From the NCBI RefSeq assembly GCF_903166545.1, contig NZ_CAESCH010000001.1, positions 1,678,001 to 1,742,000 on the forward strand: a stretch of DNA of 64,000 bases, read 5' to 3'. Below the pieces are notes generated by a model, which was given only the letters and a program-made list of their open reading frames with translations, did no database searches and was not told the DNA's origin. Source of the stretch: Metabacillus schmidteae. Its GTDB lineage: Bacteria > Bacillota > Bacilli > Bacillales > Bacillaceae. This document shows, in pieces, positions 1 to 7,911 of this stretch (the first letter of the stretch is position 1; the number at the start of each line of letters is the position of its first letter). Made by a program: the position numbers and the translations under genes.

Positions 1-628
1 TGAGCTTGAGGAAGCTAAAGAATTAGCTGAAAAAATTGGAGCAAAACATAGAGTAATTGAAACATCAGAATTAGCGATTCCTGGATATACAGAAAATGAT
101 CGAAACAGATGCTATTTTTGTAAAAACAGCTTATTTGAACATCTGATCCCTGTTATGGAGAAAGAGGGATTTCAAAATATCGTATACGGTGTTATTGCAG
201 ATGATTTAAATGAATTTCGACCAGGAATGAAGGCTGCGAAGGAAAAGGGAGTACGTGGTCCCTTGCAGGAAGCAAACTTATTTAAAGATGAAATAAGAGA
301 ACTTTCAAGAGAATTAGATTTACCAACTTGGAATAAGCCTTCCTTTGCTTGTTTGTCTTCAAGAATAGCCTATGGAGATAAGATAACAATTGAAAAACTG
401 ACAAAAGTCGAAAAAGCAGAAGCATATTTAAAAACACTAAATATTCGTCAAGTACGTGTTCGAACACACCAGGAAATGGCTAGAATTGAAGTTGAACCAA
501 ATGATATGAAGATTATCCTTGAGAATCATGAGATGATCGCTAGTGAACTAACAAAATACGGATATAAATATATAACTTTAGATTTAATTGGATATAAGAG
601 CGGTAGTATGAATAAAGTTCTATCATAA
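1..628 (+). CDS. larE: LarE, ATP-dependent sacrificial sulfur transferase (5' end cut by window)
   Basis: The reading frame is open from base 2, so the N-terminal part, including the PP-loop, lies outside the window. LarE adenylates a carboxylate of the pyridinium dinucleotide-derived precursor and donates sulfur during nickel-pincer nucleotide (NPN) synthesis; it acts in the cytosol. Visible family marks are NRCYFCK about 35 residues in, the GVIADDLNEFRPG stretch, and PSFACLSSRIAYG, whose Cys corresponds to the sacrificial Cys of Lactobacillus LarE. Downstream larB and larC confirm the pathway. A hairpin with a short T-run follows the stop, so part of the transcription may end here before the kinase gene. 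The family call is firm; only the missing start is unknown. Confidence 0.93.
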   Translation, partial: ELEEAKELAEKIGAKHRVIETSELAIPGYTENDRNRCYFCKNSLFEHLIPVMEKEGFQNIVYGVIADDLNEFRPGMKAAKEKGVRGPLQEANLFKDEIRELSRELDLPTWNKPSFACLSSRIAYGDKITIEKLTKVEKAEAYLKTLNIRQVRVRTHQEMARIEVEPNDMKIILENHEMIASELTKYGYKYITLDLIGYKSGSMNKVLS

Positions 629-634
629 TCAAAC

Positions 635-662
635 AGGCTTTGGAATTAGTCCAAGGCCTTTT
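635..662 (+). terminator. Terminator-like hairpin after larE
   Basis: AGGCTTTGG (635-643) pairs with CCAAGGCCT (651-659) with one G-T pair, followed by a short T-run. It lies inside the lar cluster, so it may attenuate rather than fully stop transcription into the kinase gene. Confidence 0.6.
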
Positions 663-703
663 CTATAGAAAAGAAGAGAATATTGTCGAAAGAAGATGAT
701 TAG

Positions 704-2176
704 ATGTTAAGGGAGTTTGTTATTGGACTTGATATTGGAACGACAAGTGTAAAAGCAGTTGTTTTTGAAATGACTGGAAAAGTAGTGGCAGAAGCAGAGG
801 AACTGATTTCATCTCTATACCCTCAGCAAGGGTGGGTAGAACAAGATCCTATTGAAATTGAGCAGTTTGCTGTAAAAGCTGTGAGAGATGTGATAAAGAA
901 AGCGAATATTCAAAAGGACGAGCTGGTTACAATTAGCTTTTCTTCTGCTATGCACTCGCTAGTCTGTATTGATGAGGAATATCGACCTTTATCGAACGGA
1001 ATTATATGGGCAGACGGAAGAAGTATTGAGCAAGCAGAAATGTTGAAAGAGCAGAATGGAGAGAAAGTCTTTCAAAAAACTGGTGTGCCGCTTCATCCGA
1101 TGACACCACTATCAAAATTATTGTGGATGAAAGAGGTAGGATATAAGGCTTATGAGAATGCAAGTTATTTTATTTCGATTAAGGAATATATCCTTTTAAA
1201 ATGGTTTAACAAACGAGTAGTTGATTATTCAATGGCAACTTCAACAGGTTTATTGAATGCACATACGCTTGATTGGGATCATGAATTAATGGAAATGACT
1301 GGTATTAAGAAGGAGCAACTTTCGGAAGTTGCATCACCTACGACGGTCTTACGTGGACTGAAAAAAGAAATCGCAGAAGAAATGGGAGTTTCAGAGGATT
1401 TACCATTCGTACTAGGATCAGCAGATGGACAATTGGCTAACTTGGGAATTGGAGCCATTTCCTCTGGAGAGGTAGCCATCACTGCCGGAACAAGTGGAGC
1501 TATCAGACAATTTACAAACGGTTTCAGCATAACAGATAAACGTGAAACATTTTGCTATGCCTTTACAGAGGATTATTCAATTATTGGCGGTCCAACAAAT
1601 AATGGTGGCATCGCATTACAATGGTTGAAGGAACTTTTAAACTATGAAGGTAGTTTTGATGATTTTACAAAAGAAGCTGAAAAGGTAGATCCGGGTGCTG
1701 AGGGGTTAATTTTTCTTCCTTATATAAATGGTGAGAGGGCACCATTATGGAACCAACAAGCAAAAGGTAATTTTTTCGGAATGAGTATTACTCATAAGAA
1801 AGAACATTTTGTCCGTGCCGTTTTAGAAGGAATTACTTTTAACATCTATCAAATTGGACAAAGCTTGGAAAGTCTTGCAGGTGCACCAGAAAAAATCTAT
1901 GTAAACGGTGGCTTGTCGAGATCAAAGTTGTGGCTTCAAATGCTTGCTGATATCTTCGGGAAAGAAGTTTATGTTTCCGAGAGTCATCATAGTGCTGCAT
2001 GGGGTGCAGCCTGGACAGGCTTAGTTGCTCTTGATAAAGTTTCTTCCTTTGAAGAAATTAAAGAAAATATTCCGATGAGTTCTCCAATTGTGCCAGATGA
2101 AAATAGACATAAAAACTATTTAGAAATCTATAAAAAATATGAGGCATTGGTAAAAGACATAGCAAAGCATTTTTAA
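704..2176 (+). CDS. FGGY-family carbohydrate kinase, gluconokinase-like
   Basis: A 490-residue FGGY kinase, the usual family length. The N-terminal phosphate-binding motif GLDIGTTSVKAVVF is at residues 8-21; the second ATPase lobe shows AGTSGAIR, NGGLSRSKLW and AAWGAAWTG. The IIWADGR and MTPLSKLLWM segments resemble gluconokinases more than xylulokinases, so phosphorylation of D-gluconate is the best guess; another aldonate or pentulose is possible. The ribosome-binding site is weak (AGAAG). The gene sits between larE and larB, which is unusual for a sugar kinase. Some NPN-dependent LarA homologues epimerise D-gluconate at C2, which would link this kinase to the cofactor genes; that link is inference. 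Confidence 0.8.
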   Translation: MLREFVIGLDIGTTSVKAVVFEMTGKVVAEAEELISSLYPQQGWVEQDPIEIEQFAVKAVRDVIKKANIQKDELVTISFSSAMHSLVCIDEEYRPLSNGIIWADGRSIEQAEMLKEQNGEKVFQKTGVPLHPMTPLSKLLWMKEVGYKAYENASYFISIKEYILLKWFNKRVVDYSMATSTGLLNAHTLDWDHELMEMTGIKKEQLSEVASPTTVLRGLKKEIAEEMGVSEDLPFVLGSADGQLANLGIGAISSGEVAITAGTSGAIRQFTNGFSITDKRETFCYAFTEDYSIIGGPTNNGGIALQWLKELLNYEGSFDDFTKEAEKVDPGAEGLIFLPYINGERAPLWNQQAKGNFFGMSITHKKEHFVRAVLEGITFNIYQIGQSLESLAGAPEKIYVNGGLSRSKLWLQMLADIFGKEVYVSESHHSAAWGAAWTGLVALDKVSSFEEIKENIPMSSPIVPDENRHKNYLEIYKKYEALVKDIAKHF

Positions 2177-2211
2177 ATATAGCATAATAAAGGAAAAGCT
2201 TTTAAACTAAG

Positions 2212-2982
2212 GTGAGTGAAAAAACAATGCTGGAAGATATTTTAAAGGAAGTACAAACGGGATCATTAACTATAAATGAAGCAAAAGAAAAGCTTTCAAC
2301 ATATGAAAACTTAGGATTTGCAAAGGTTGATCATCATCGAAAGAAGCGACAAGGGTTCCCGGAAGTCGTTTATGGTGAGGGAAAAACGAAAGAACAAATT
2401 TTAGCTATTATTAAAGCGATCCGATCAAAGGAAAATAACGTACTTGTTACACGGATTTCTAAAGAAAAAGCAACACATATTCTAGAAGAGTATCCTGAAT
2501 TTACTTATCATGAGATCGCTCAAATTCTTTTCTGGAAAGATGAAAAGCAAAGTGAGGAATCCAAAGGGTATATTGCCATTGTCTGTGCAGGAACATCAGA
2601 TTTAAAGGTTGCAGAGGAAGCGGCAGTAACAGCTGAGGCATTGGGAAGCAATGTTAGGAGATTTTATGATGTGGGTGTCGCAGGAATACATCGTTTATTT
2701 GATTCTATAGAAGAAATCCAGAATGCTACAGTTTCCGTTGTTGTGGCAGGAATGGAAGGCGCTCTTCCAAGTGTTGTTGGAGGTCTCGTTAGTCATCCAA
2801 TCCTTGCCGTTCCAACAAGTGTAGGCTATGGAGCAAATTTTAATGGATTGTCTGCTTTATTAACGATGTTAAATTCATGTGCATCAGGGATAAGTGTAGT
2901 CAATATTGATAACGGCTTTGGAGCTGCATATAACGCAGTTTTAATTGATCGACTAGCTCAAAAAGGGGAAGAACAACAATGA
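2212..2982 (+). CDS. larB: LarB, nicotinic acid adenine dinucleotide carboxylase/hydrolase for NPN cofactor
   Basis: LarB carboxylates C5 of the nicotinic acid ring of NaAD and hydrolyses the phosphoanhydride, giving the biscarboxylate mononucleotide that LarE sulfurates. The 256-residue protein has the usual LarB form: a variable N-terminal part, then a PurE-like domain from about residue 120 (YIAIVCAGTSDLKVAEEAA). The C-terminal NSCASGISVVNIDNGFGAA carries the Cys that forms the substrate adduct in characterised LarB. GTG is taken as the start; an in-frame ATG follows five codons later, and spacing to a GG-rich site is poor for both. The stop overlaps the larC start by 4 nt, indicating translational coupling. 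Confidence 0.93.
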   Translation: MSEKTMLEDILKEVQTGSLTINEAKEKLSTYENLGFAKVDHHRKKRQGFPEVVYGEGKTKEQILAIIKAIRSKENNVLVTRISKEKATHILEEYPEFTYHEIAQILFWKDEKQSEESKGYIAIVCAGTSDLKVAEEAAVTAEALGSNVRRFYDVGVAGIHRLFDSIEEIQNATVSVVVAGMEGALPSVVGGLVSHPILAVPTSVGYGANFNGLSALLTMLNSCASGISVVNIDNGFGAAYNAVLIDRLAQKGEEQQ

Positions 2983-3872
2983 AAACACTTTACCTAGACT
3001 GTTTTTCTGGAATTAGCGGTGACATGATGATTGGGGCTCTTATTGATGTTGGAGGAGACCCGGCATATCTTGTGGAAGAATTAAAAAAACTTAAAATAGA
3101 TGAAGAGTATGAACTCCAATGGAAAAAAGTTGTTAAAAATGGTATTACTAGTACGAAATTTGATGTGATACTAAAAAATCAACATGAGCATGACCACCAT
3201 GAACATGGACACACTCATGACCATGACCACCACCATGAACATGGACACACTCATGACCATGACCACCACCATGAGCATGGACACACTCATGACCATGACC
3301 ACCACCATGAGCATGGACACACTCATGACCATGACCACCATCATGAGCATGGACATCACCATCATCACAGAACCTACAAAGACATCGTTAAATTAATAGA
3401 GTCTGCAGGGTTTTCAAGTGAAGTAACAGAAACAGCTTTAAAAGTTTTTAGAAAAATTGGTGAAGCAGAGGGGCATATACATGGTTTACCTCTTGATAAC
3501 GTACATTTCCATGAAGTAGGTGCGGTTGATTCCATTATTGATATTATTGGTACGGCCATATTACTTCATCAGTTAGGTATTAAAAAGGTAAAATCGTCAG
3601 CTATTCCAGTAGGAACAGGAAGAATTCACATCGATCACGGAATTTATCCTGTACCAGCTCCTGCAACGTTAGAAATGTTAAAAGGTGTTCCAATCGAACA
3701 AAGTAATGTTAGATTTGAATTGACCACCCCAACTGGAGCTGCCATTGTATCGGTCCTCTCTGAAGAATTTTGTACACTTCCGTCCATGGAAGTAAAGGCA
3801 ATCGGATATGGAGCAGGAACAAAAACATTTAAAGATCGACCAAATGTATTAAGAGTAGTAATAGGGGAATAG
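2979..3872 (+). CDS. larC: LarC N-terminal part (LarC1), nickel insertion for NPN, with expanded His-rich segment
   Basis: LarC is the CTP-dependent cyclometallase that inserts Ni into the pincer nucleotide. The frame opens with LYLDCFSGISGDMMIGALID, typical of the family, and ends with PTGAAIVSVL and NVLRVVIGE, where complete LarC proteins continue into the C-terminal domain. Residues about 68-130 are an exceptional His/Asp/Glu tract of four 12-residue repeats plus a partial one, probably a Ni-holding segment. A single TAG at 3870-3872 ends the frame; larC2 continues in the same frame after seven codons. In Lactobacillus plantarum the two halves are joined by programmed frameshifting, but here both are in one frame, so readthrough or separate translation would be needed. 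Confidence 0.92.
   Translation: MKTLYLDCFSGISGDMMIGALIDVGGDPAYLVEELKKLKIDEEYELQWKKVVKNGITSTKFDVILKNQHEHDHHEHGHTHDHDHHHEHGHTHDHDHHHEHGHTHDHDHHHEHGHTHDHDHHHEHGHHHHHRTYKDIVKLIESAGFSSEVTETALKVFRKIGEAEGHIHGLPLDNVHFHEVGAVDSIIDIIGTAILLHQLGIKKVKSSAIPVGTGRIHIDHGIYPVPAPATLEMLKGVPIEQSNVRFELTTPTGAAIVSVLSEEFCTLPSMEVKAIGYGAGTKTFKDRPNVLRVVIGE
3198..3356 (+). repeat. 36-bp tandem repeat encoding HEHGHTHDHDHH in larC
   Basis: Four 36-bp units (3198, 3234, 3270, 3306) plus a partial unit at 3342 encode the peptide HEHGHTHDHDHH. The units are almost identical at the DNA level, differing mainly at a GAA/GAG codon, which points to recent expansion by slippage or unequal recombination. Confidence 0.92.
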
Positions 3873-3893
3873 GTAACGGATAGGAGTAATTTC

Positions 3894-4361
3894 ATGATTT
3901 CTCAACCACCACCAAACGAGGAACATATTGATGATCAAATGCTCAAAGTAGAAGTGAATCTTGATGATATTTCAGGAGAATGGCTTGGGTATGTAATGGA
4001 TTTACTTTTTGAAGCAGGTGCAAATGATGTTTTTTATACACCGATTTATATGAAAAAAAATAGACCAGGTGTGTTACTTCAGCTTCTATGTCATCGTGAA
4101 AAACTTGGTACGATAAGAGAAGTTTTGCTAAAAGAAACCACAACTCTTGGTATAAGGTATTATCCCTTAACAGTATTTAGGGCAGAAAGGACGTTTAGGC
4201 AGGTTCAAACGGAATGGGGACCTGTAACTGTTAAGGAAGGGATGTATGATGGACAAGTTATCCAAAGGGCACCTGAATTTGAGGAATGTAAAAATATTGC
4301 GAGTACATATAAAATTCCTTTAAAGAAAGTATATGAACAGGTTTGGAAACAACTAGATTAG
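3894..4361 (+). CDS. larC: LarC C-terminal part (LarC2)
   Basis: A 155-residue protein homologous to the C-terminal domain of LarC, with MLKVEVNLDDISGEWLGYVM and GANDVFYTPIYMKKNRPG. In characterised LarC this domain carries the CTP/metal chemistry and must be joined to, or work with, the N-terminal half. It has its own GGAG 7 nt before the ATG, so it can be translated independently by reinitiation 21 nt after the larC1 stop. The two parts are in the same frame, so amber readthrough would also produce a full-length protein. Whether the split is functional or a recent nonsense mutation cannot be decided from the sequence. Confidence 0.88.
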   Translation: MISQPPPNEEHIDDQMLKVEVNLDDISGEWLGYVMDLLFEAGANDVFYTPIYMKKNRPGVLLQLLCHREKLGTIREVLLKETTTLGIRYYPLTVFRAERTFRQVQTEWGPVTVKEGMYDGQVIQRAPEFEECKNIASTYKIPLKKVYEQVWKQLD

Positions 4362-4377
4362 CGGGACTTTAATATAG

Positions 4378-4422
4378 AAGGCTTCAATTCCTTGGTTTAC
4401 AAGGGATTGGAGCTTTTTTATT
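4378..4422 (+). terminator. Rho-independent terminator of the lar cluster
   Basis: GGCTTCAATTCCTTG pairs with CAAGGGATTGGAGCT through several G-T pairs and is followed by TTTTTTA. It closes the larB-larC unit. Confidence 0.8.
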
Positions 4423-4567
4423 TGTATGTAAAAAAATGAAAAACAATTTTCCTCAAAAGTTTTTTTATGGCTTATATTTTTAAGGATTCGTTAAGGTTCA
4501 CATTCTATAATCACTTCTGAAGTGAACATACGACTTAAACCAAACATTATAAATAGGAGGAATACTT

Positions 4568-5542
4568 GTGAAAAAGTGGATTTCAATTATCGTAATTATC
4601 ATTCTAGCAGTAGGTGGAGGGGTTTGGTTTTTTCAAAGTAAACAAACAGCAACACCTGTTTCAGCACAAGCCATGACTACAACCGTTCAAAAAGGAGACA
4701 TCCAGGTTGGGGTTAGTGGCTCAGGTACAGTTGCTTCTATTAATAGCTCTGATATCACAGCTGATTTAGAAGGAGAGGTTGAGGAAGTTTTAGTAGAGGT
4801 AAATGATGTTGTTGAAGCGGGAGACGAGCTTATTACTTTTACAGATGGAAGTGACCCGATTACAGCTGCTCATGCAGGTACAATTACGACCATTGATGTC
4901 GAAAGCGGTAGTCGTGTTCAAAATTCCCAAGTACTTGGTCATATCACAGATTATGAAACGTTAGAGACAGTGATTAGTATTGATGAGCTTGACATTTCGA
5001 AAATGAAAGTAGGACAAACAGCAGAAATTACAGCAAGTGCTTTTCCTGATGAAACATATGAAGGGACGGTAACAGAGGTTTCGAAAGAAGGAACGGCTGA
5101 GAACGGTGTTTCAAGCTTCAGTGTAACTGTACAACTAAAAGATCCAAAAAGCTTGTTAATTGGGATGTCAACAGAGGTCAACATCATTACAGAGAGTAAG
5201 CAGGATGTTCTTTATGTTCCAATTGAATCAGTAAAGGTGAATGGTGAAGAAAAATATGTGACCCTTCAAGAATCTGCTTCAAGTGATACTGAAGCAAGTA
5301 CAACAGATCAAGTAGTTGAAACTGGAATTAATGATGATCAAAATATTGAGATCATTTCCGGTTTAACAGAAGGACAAACGATCCAGTTACAGGTTAATAC
5401 GTCAACTGCAAGCGAATCTACTCAAGGATTCACAGGTGGAAATAGAGAGCAGGGATTCCCGGGTGCTGCTGGTAGTGGACAAGGATTCCCAGGTAATGGG
5501 GGACAAGGAATGCCGAGTGGAGCAGGAAGAGGTAATGAGTAA
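4568..5542 (+). CDS. HlyD/MacA-type membrane fusion protein of an ABC exporter
   Basis: A 324-residue periplasmic-adaptor-type protein as in B. subtilis YknX. One N-terminal membrane anchor (residues about 4-22) is followed by a biotinyl-lipoyl-like hairpin region (GDIQVGVSGSGTVASI, then VEAGDELITFTDGS and AHAGTITTIDVESGSRV) and a beta-barrel domain (VGQTAEITASAFPDETYEGTV). The last 40 residues are an unusual Gly/Gln/Pro tail with repeated GFPG, shared in style with the small protein two genes downstream. The GTG start is preceded by AGGAGG. The gene overlaps the ATPase gene by 8 nt. Together they form a three-component exporter; the substrate is unknown, and in this family it is often a peptide. 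Confidence 0.88.
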   Translation: MKKWISIIVIIILAVGGGVWFFQSKQTATPVSAQAMTTTVQKGDIQVGVSGSGTVASINSSDITADLEGEVEEVLVEVNDVVEAGDELITFTDGSDPITAAHAGTITTIDVESGSRVQNSQVLGHITDYETLETVISIDELDISKMKVGQTAEITASAFPDETYEGTVTEVSKEGTAENGVSSFSVTVQLKDPKSLLIGMSTEVNIITESKQDVLYVPIESVKVNGEEKYVTLQESASSDTEASTTDQVVETGINDDQNIEIISGLTEGQTIQLQVNTSTASESTQGFTGGNREQGFPGAAGSGQGFPGNGGQGMPSGAGRGNE

Positions 5543-6284
5543 TATGACGAAACCAATTATTGAAATTAAAAACATGTCAAAGTCATATGAGCTTGGCGAT
5601 GAAACGGTACATGCCTTGCAGGATGTTTCCCTTCAAATAAATGAAGGGGACTTCCTATCCATCATTGGTCCTTCTGGTTCAGGAAAATCTACATTCATGA
5701 ACATGCTTGGCTGCTTAGATACACCAGATGGAGGAGAGTACTTACTAGATGGAAAAAATGTCGCAACAATGAAAGATCAAGAGCTTGCTATGGTACGTAA
5801 TGTGAAAATCGGGTTTGTCTTCCAACACTTCAATTTGCTAAATAAGCTGACAGCTTTAGAAAATGTTGAACTTCCCCTTGTTTATCGAGGAATGGGAGCG
5901 AAAGAACGTAGAGAAAAGGCTGCTTCTTGCTTAGATTTAGTGGGATTGACTGGGAGATACCAACATTTGCCAACTCAGCTTTCAGGTGGGCAACAGCAGA
6001 GGGTTGCGATTGCAAGGGCACTTGCGGGCAACCCTTCTGTCCTGCTGGCCGATGAGCCAACAGGTGCTTTAGATAGTAAGACAAGTAAAGAGGTCTTGCA
6101 ATTGCTTAAAGAATTAAATGCAAAAGGACATGTGATCATTTTAATTACACATGATTTAGAGGTTGCAAAGCAAGCTAAACGGGTTGTAAGAATTCATGAT
6201 GGTAAAGTTTTTGAAAATGGAGGTGACTGGTTTGAACCTGTTGGAATCAATCAAGATGGCGCTAAAGAGTATCAAAGGCAATAA
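5535..6284 (+). CDS. ABC exporter ATP-binding protein (MacB/YknY type)
   Basis: A 249-residue ATPase with Walker A GPSGSGKST at residues 45-53, Q-loop FVFQHFNLL, signature LSGGQQQR, Walker B VLLADEPTGALD and switch His in LITHDLEVA. This is the LolD/MacB-type subfamily that energises FtsX-fold permeases. The start chosen is the ATG inside ATGAGTAA, which overlaps the upstream stop and has GGAAGAGG just before it; the frame is open further upstream, but that would run backwards through the Gly-rich tail of the adaptor. The permease start overlaps its 3' end by 53 nt. Confidence 0.92.
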   Translation: MSNMTKPIIEIKNMSKSYELGDETVHALQDVSLQINEGDFLSIIGPSGSGKSTFMNMLGCLDTPDGGEYLLDGKNVATMKDQELAMVRNVKIGFVFQHFNLLNKLTALENVELPLVYRGMGAKERREKAASCLDLVGLTGRYQHLPTQLSGGQQQRVAIARALAGNPSVLLADEPTGALDSKTSKEVLQLLKELNAKGHVIILITHDLEVAKQAKRVVRIHDGKVFENGGDWFEPVGINQDGAKEYQRQ

Positions 6285-7401
6285 ATTAAGAGCTTTTCTT
6301 ACCATGCTTGGAATTATCATCGGGGTTGCGTCTGTCATTACGTTGGTAGGCGTCGGTCAAGGCTCATCAAACTCAGTAACAGAGGAAATTGGTAGTCTTG
6401 GAACAAATCTATTAACTCTTAGTGTAACAGATACCGAATCAGTTTCATTAAAAGAAGATCAGCTTGAGCAATTTACTGTATTAAATGGAATTTCAGAAGT
6501 AGCTCCGATCGTTTCGGGAAGAATAACAGCAATATATGGTGAGAACTCTACACAAGTTTCAATTACGGGTACGACTTCATCCTATTTAACTGTTAGAGAT
6601 TTATCACTAAGTCAAGGTCGGTTCTTATCTGACATGGAGAATGAGTTAAGACAAAAAGTGGTTGTATTAGGCTCGGATACTGCTTCAACTTTGTTTCCGA
6701 ATACAAATCCAATTGGAGAGAGTATTCAAATAAATGGAGTATCTTTTAAGGTTATTGGTGTACTTGAATCTGTAGGTAGCTCACTTGGAACAAGCGGTGA
6801 CAGTGTCATCATTGCTCCTCTTTCTACAACACAAAGAGTCACGAAAAATACAACGATAGGCACGATTTATTTAAATGCACAGGACGAACAAATGGTAGAC
6901 AGAGCGAAATTTCAAGTACAAGGTGTGATGACGACACTATTTCCAAATCTAAGTGATTATTATTCGGTATCAAGTCAAGAGGATTTAATGGAAACAATGA
7001 CATCTGTTTCAGATACCATGACAGTTATGTTGGGCGGCATCGCAAGTATATCCTTGTTGGTAGGCGGAATTGGTGTCATGAACATTATGCTTGTCTCGGT
7101 ATCTGAGCGAACAAAGGAAATTGGGATCAGAAAAGCAATTGGTGCAAACCGCAAATCAATACTTCTTCAGTTCCTAATTGAGGCAGTTGTTTTAAGTGTA
7201 ATTGGCGGACTTATAGGGGTTGTATTAGGTTTAGGTATTTCAAAACTAATTGAGTTATTCTCTAGTCTGTCCATATCGTATTCACCAACAGTTACATTAT
7301 CAGCTTTCTTATTCTCTTTTGCCATTGGGATTATTTTTGGAGTATTCCCTGCAAATAAAGCTTCTAAATTAAATCCTATTCAGGCTTTGCGTCAGGAGTA
7401 A
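6232..7401 (+). CDS. ABC exporter permease, MacB/FtsX family
   Basis: A 389-residue permease with one N-terminal membrane segment (RAFLTMLGIIIGVASVITLV), an extracellular MacB core domain (residues about 45-255) and three C-terminal membrane segments of the FtsX fold, including GGIGVMNIMLVSVSERTKEIGIRKAIGA, the usual coupling region. The start is set at a TTG six bases after GGAGGTG, giving MNLLESIKMALKSIKGNK, which matches relatives; the ATGs further upstream have no good ribosome-binding site. It pairs with the adaptor and ATPase just upstream. Confidence 0.9.
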   Translation: MNLLESIKMALKSIKGNKLRAFLTMLGIIIGVASVITLVGVGQGSSNSVTEEIGSLGTNLLTLSVTDTESVSLKEDQLEQFTVLNGISEVAPIVSGRITAIYGENSTQVSITGTTSSYLTVRDLSLSQGRFLSDMENELRQKVVVLGSDTASTLFPNTNPIGESIQINGVSFKVIGVLESVGSSLGTSGDSVIIAPLSTTQRVTKNTTIGTIYLNAQDEQMVDRAKFQVQGVMTTLFPNLSDYYSVSSQEDLMETMTSVSDTMTVMLGGIASISLLVGGIGVMNIMLVSVSERTKEIGIRKAIGANRKSILLQFLIEAVVLSVIGGLIGVVLGLGISKLIELFSSLSISYSPTVTLSAFLFSFAIGIIFGVFPANKASKLNPIQALRQE

Positions 7402-7448
7402 CTAAACATTTTTAAAAGAAGAAAAATTCAATAGGGAGTGACTACTCA

Positions 7449-7862
7449 ATGATAAAAATGATGAACTTGGTAGGAGTTTTGGCATTAGTACTGTTACTTA
7501 TTCAATCAACGATAGGAATCATAAATTATTCTTCGACGGGAACGCCACAAGGATTTCCGGATAGAGGTAGCTTTAATGCTGAGGGAGGTAATGGCTTCGG
7601 TGGTACACCAACTCAAAATACTGAAGAAGGAACAAATTCAACTAATTCCAGTGCTCAAGAAAAAAGTATAGATGCATCAAGTCAGAATGGTCAAATGCAG
7701 ATGAATAGAGGACCTCAAGACAGTTCTTTATCTACCGCTTTACGAAGCATTGAAAACGGTATTCCTGGATTTGTCATAAATTGCTTATCTCTTGGATTAG
7801 GTATTGTGTGGATTCTTCTATTTTTTCTTACAAGAAAAAAGCAACAAAGTTTAGTGGTTTAA
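7449..7862 (+). CDS. Small membrane protein with Gly/Gln/Asn-rich extracellular stretch
   Basis: I do not recognise a family. The 137-residue protein has an N-terminal hydrophobic segment (residues about 5-25), a long low-complexity segment rich in Gly, Asn, Ser and Gln (with PQGFPDRG, similar in style to the GFPG tail of the exporter adaptor), and a C-terminal membrane segment (about 108-128) ending in RKKQQ. The predicted form is two membrane passes with an outside loop. A GGGAGTGA site precedes the ATG and the gene is 47 bp after the permease, so it is probably co-transcribed with the exporter, perhaps as an accessory or substrate-related protein. Confidence 0.65.
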   Translation: MIKMMNLVGVLALVLLLIQSTIGIINYSSTGTPQGFPDRGSFNAEGGNGFGGTPTQNTEEGTNSTNSSAQEKSIDASSQNGQMQMNRGPQDSSLSTALRSIENGIPGFVINCLSLGLGIVWILLFFLTRKKQQSLVV

Positions 7863-7911
7863 GTTTTTAATAGACTAAAGACAAAATACTATTTCTAAGA
7901 GGTGAAGCTAA

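Noticed and set aside
3171..3396. Antisense and alternate-frame ORFs rich in Met/Val or Met/Thr over the His-rich larC repeat
   Set aside because: They are by-products of the 36-bp repeat; composition is non-protein-like and no ribosome-binding sites are present.
5436..5534. Upstream extension of the ABC ATPase ORF
   Set aside because: It lies inside the Gly-rich tail of the adaptor gene; the ATG at 5535 has the ribosome-binding site and matches family length.
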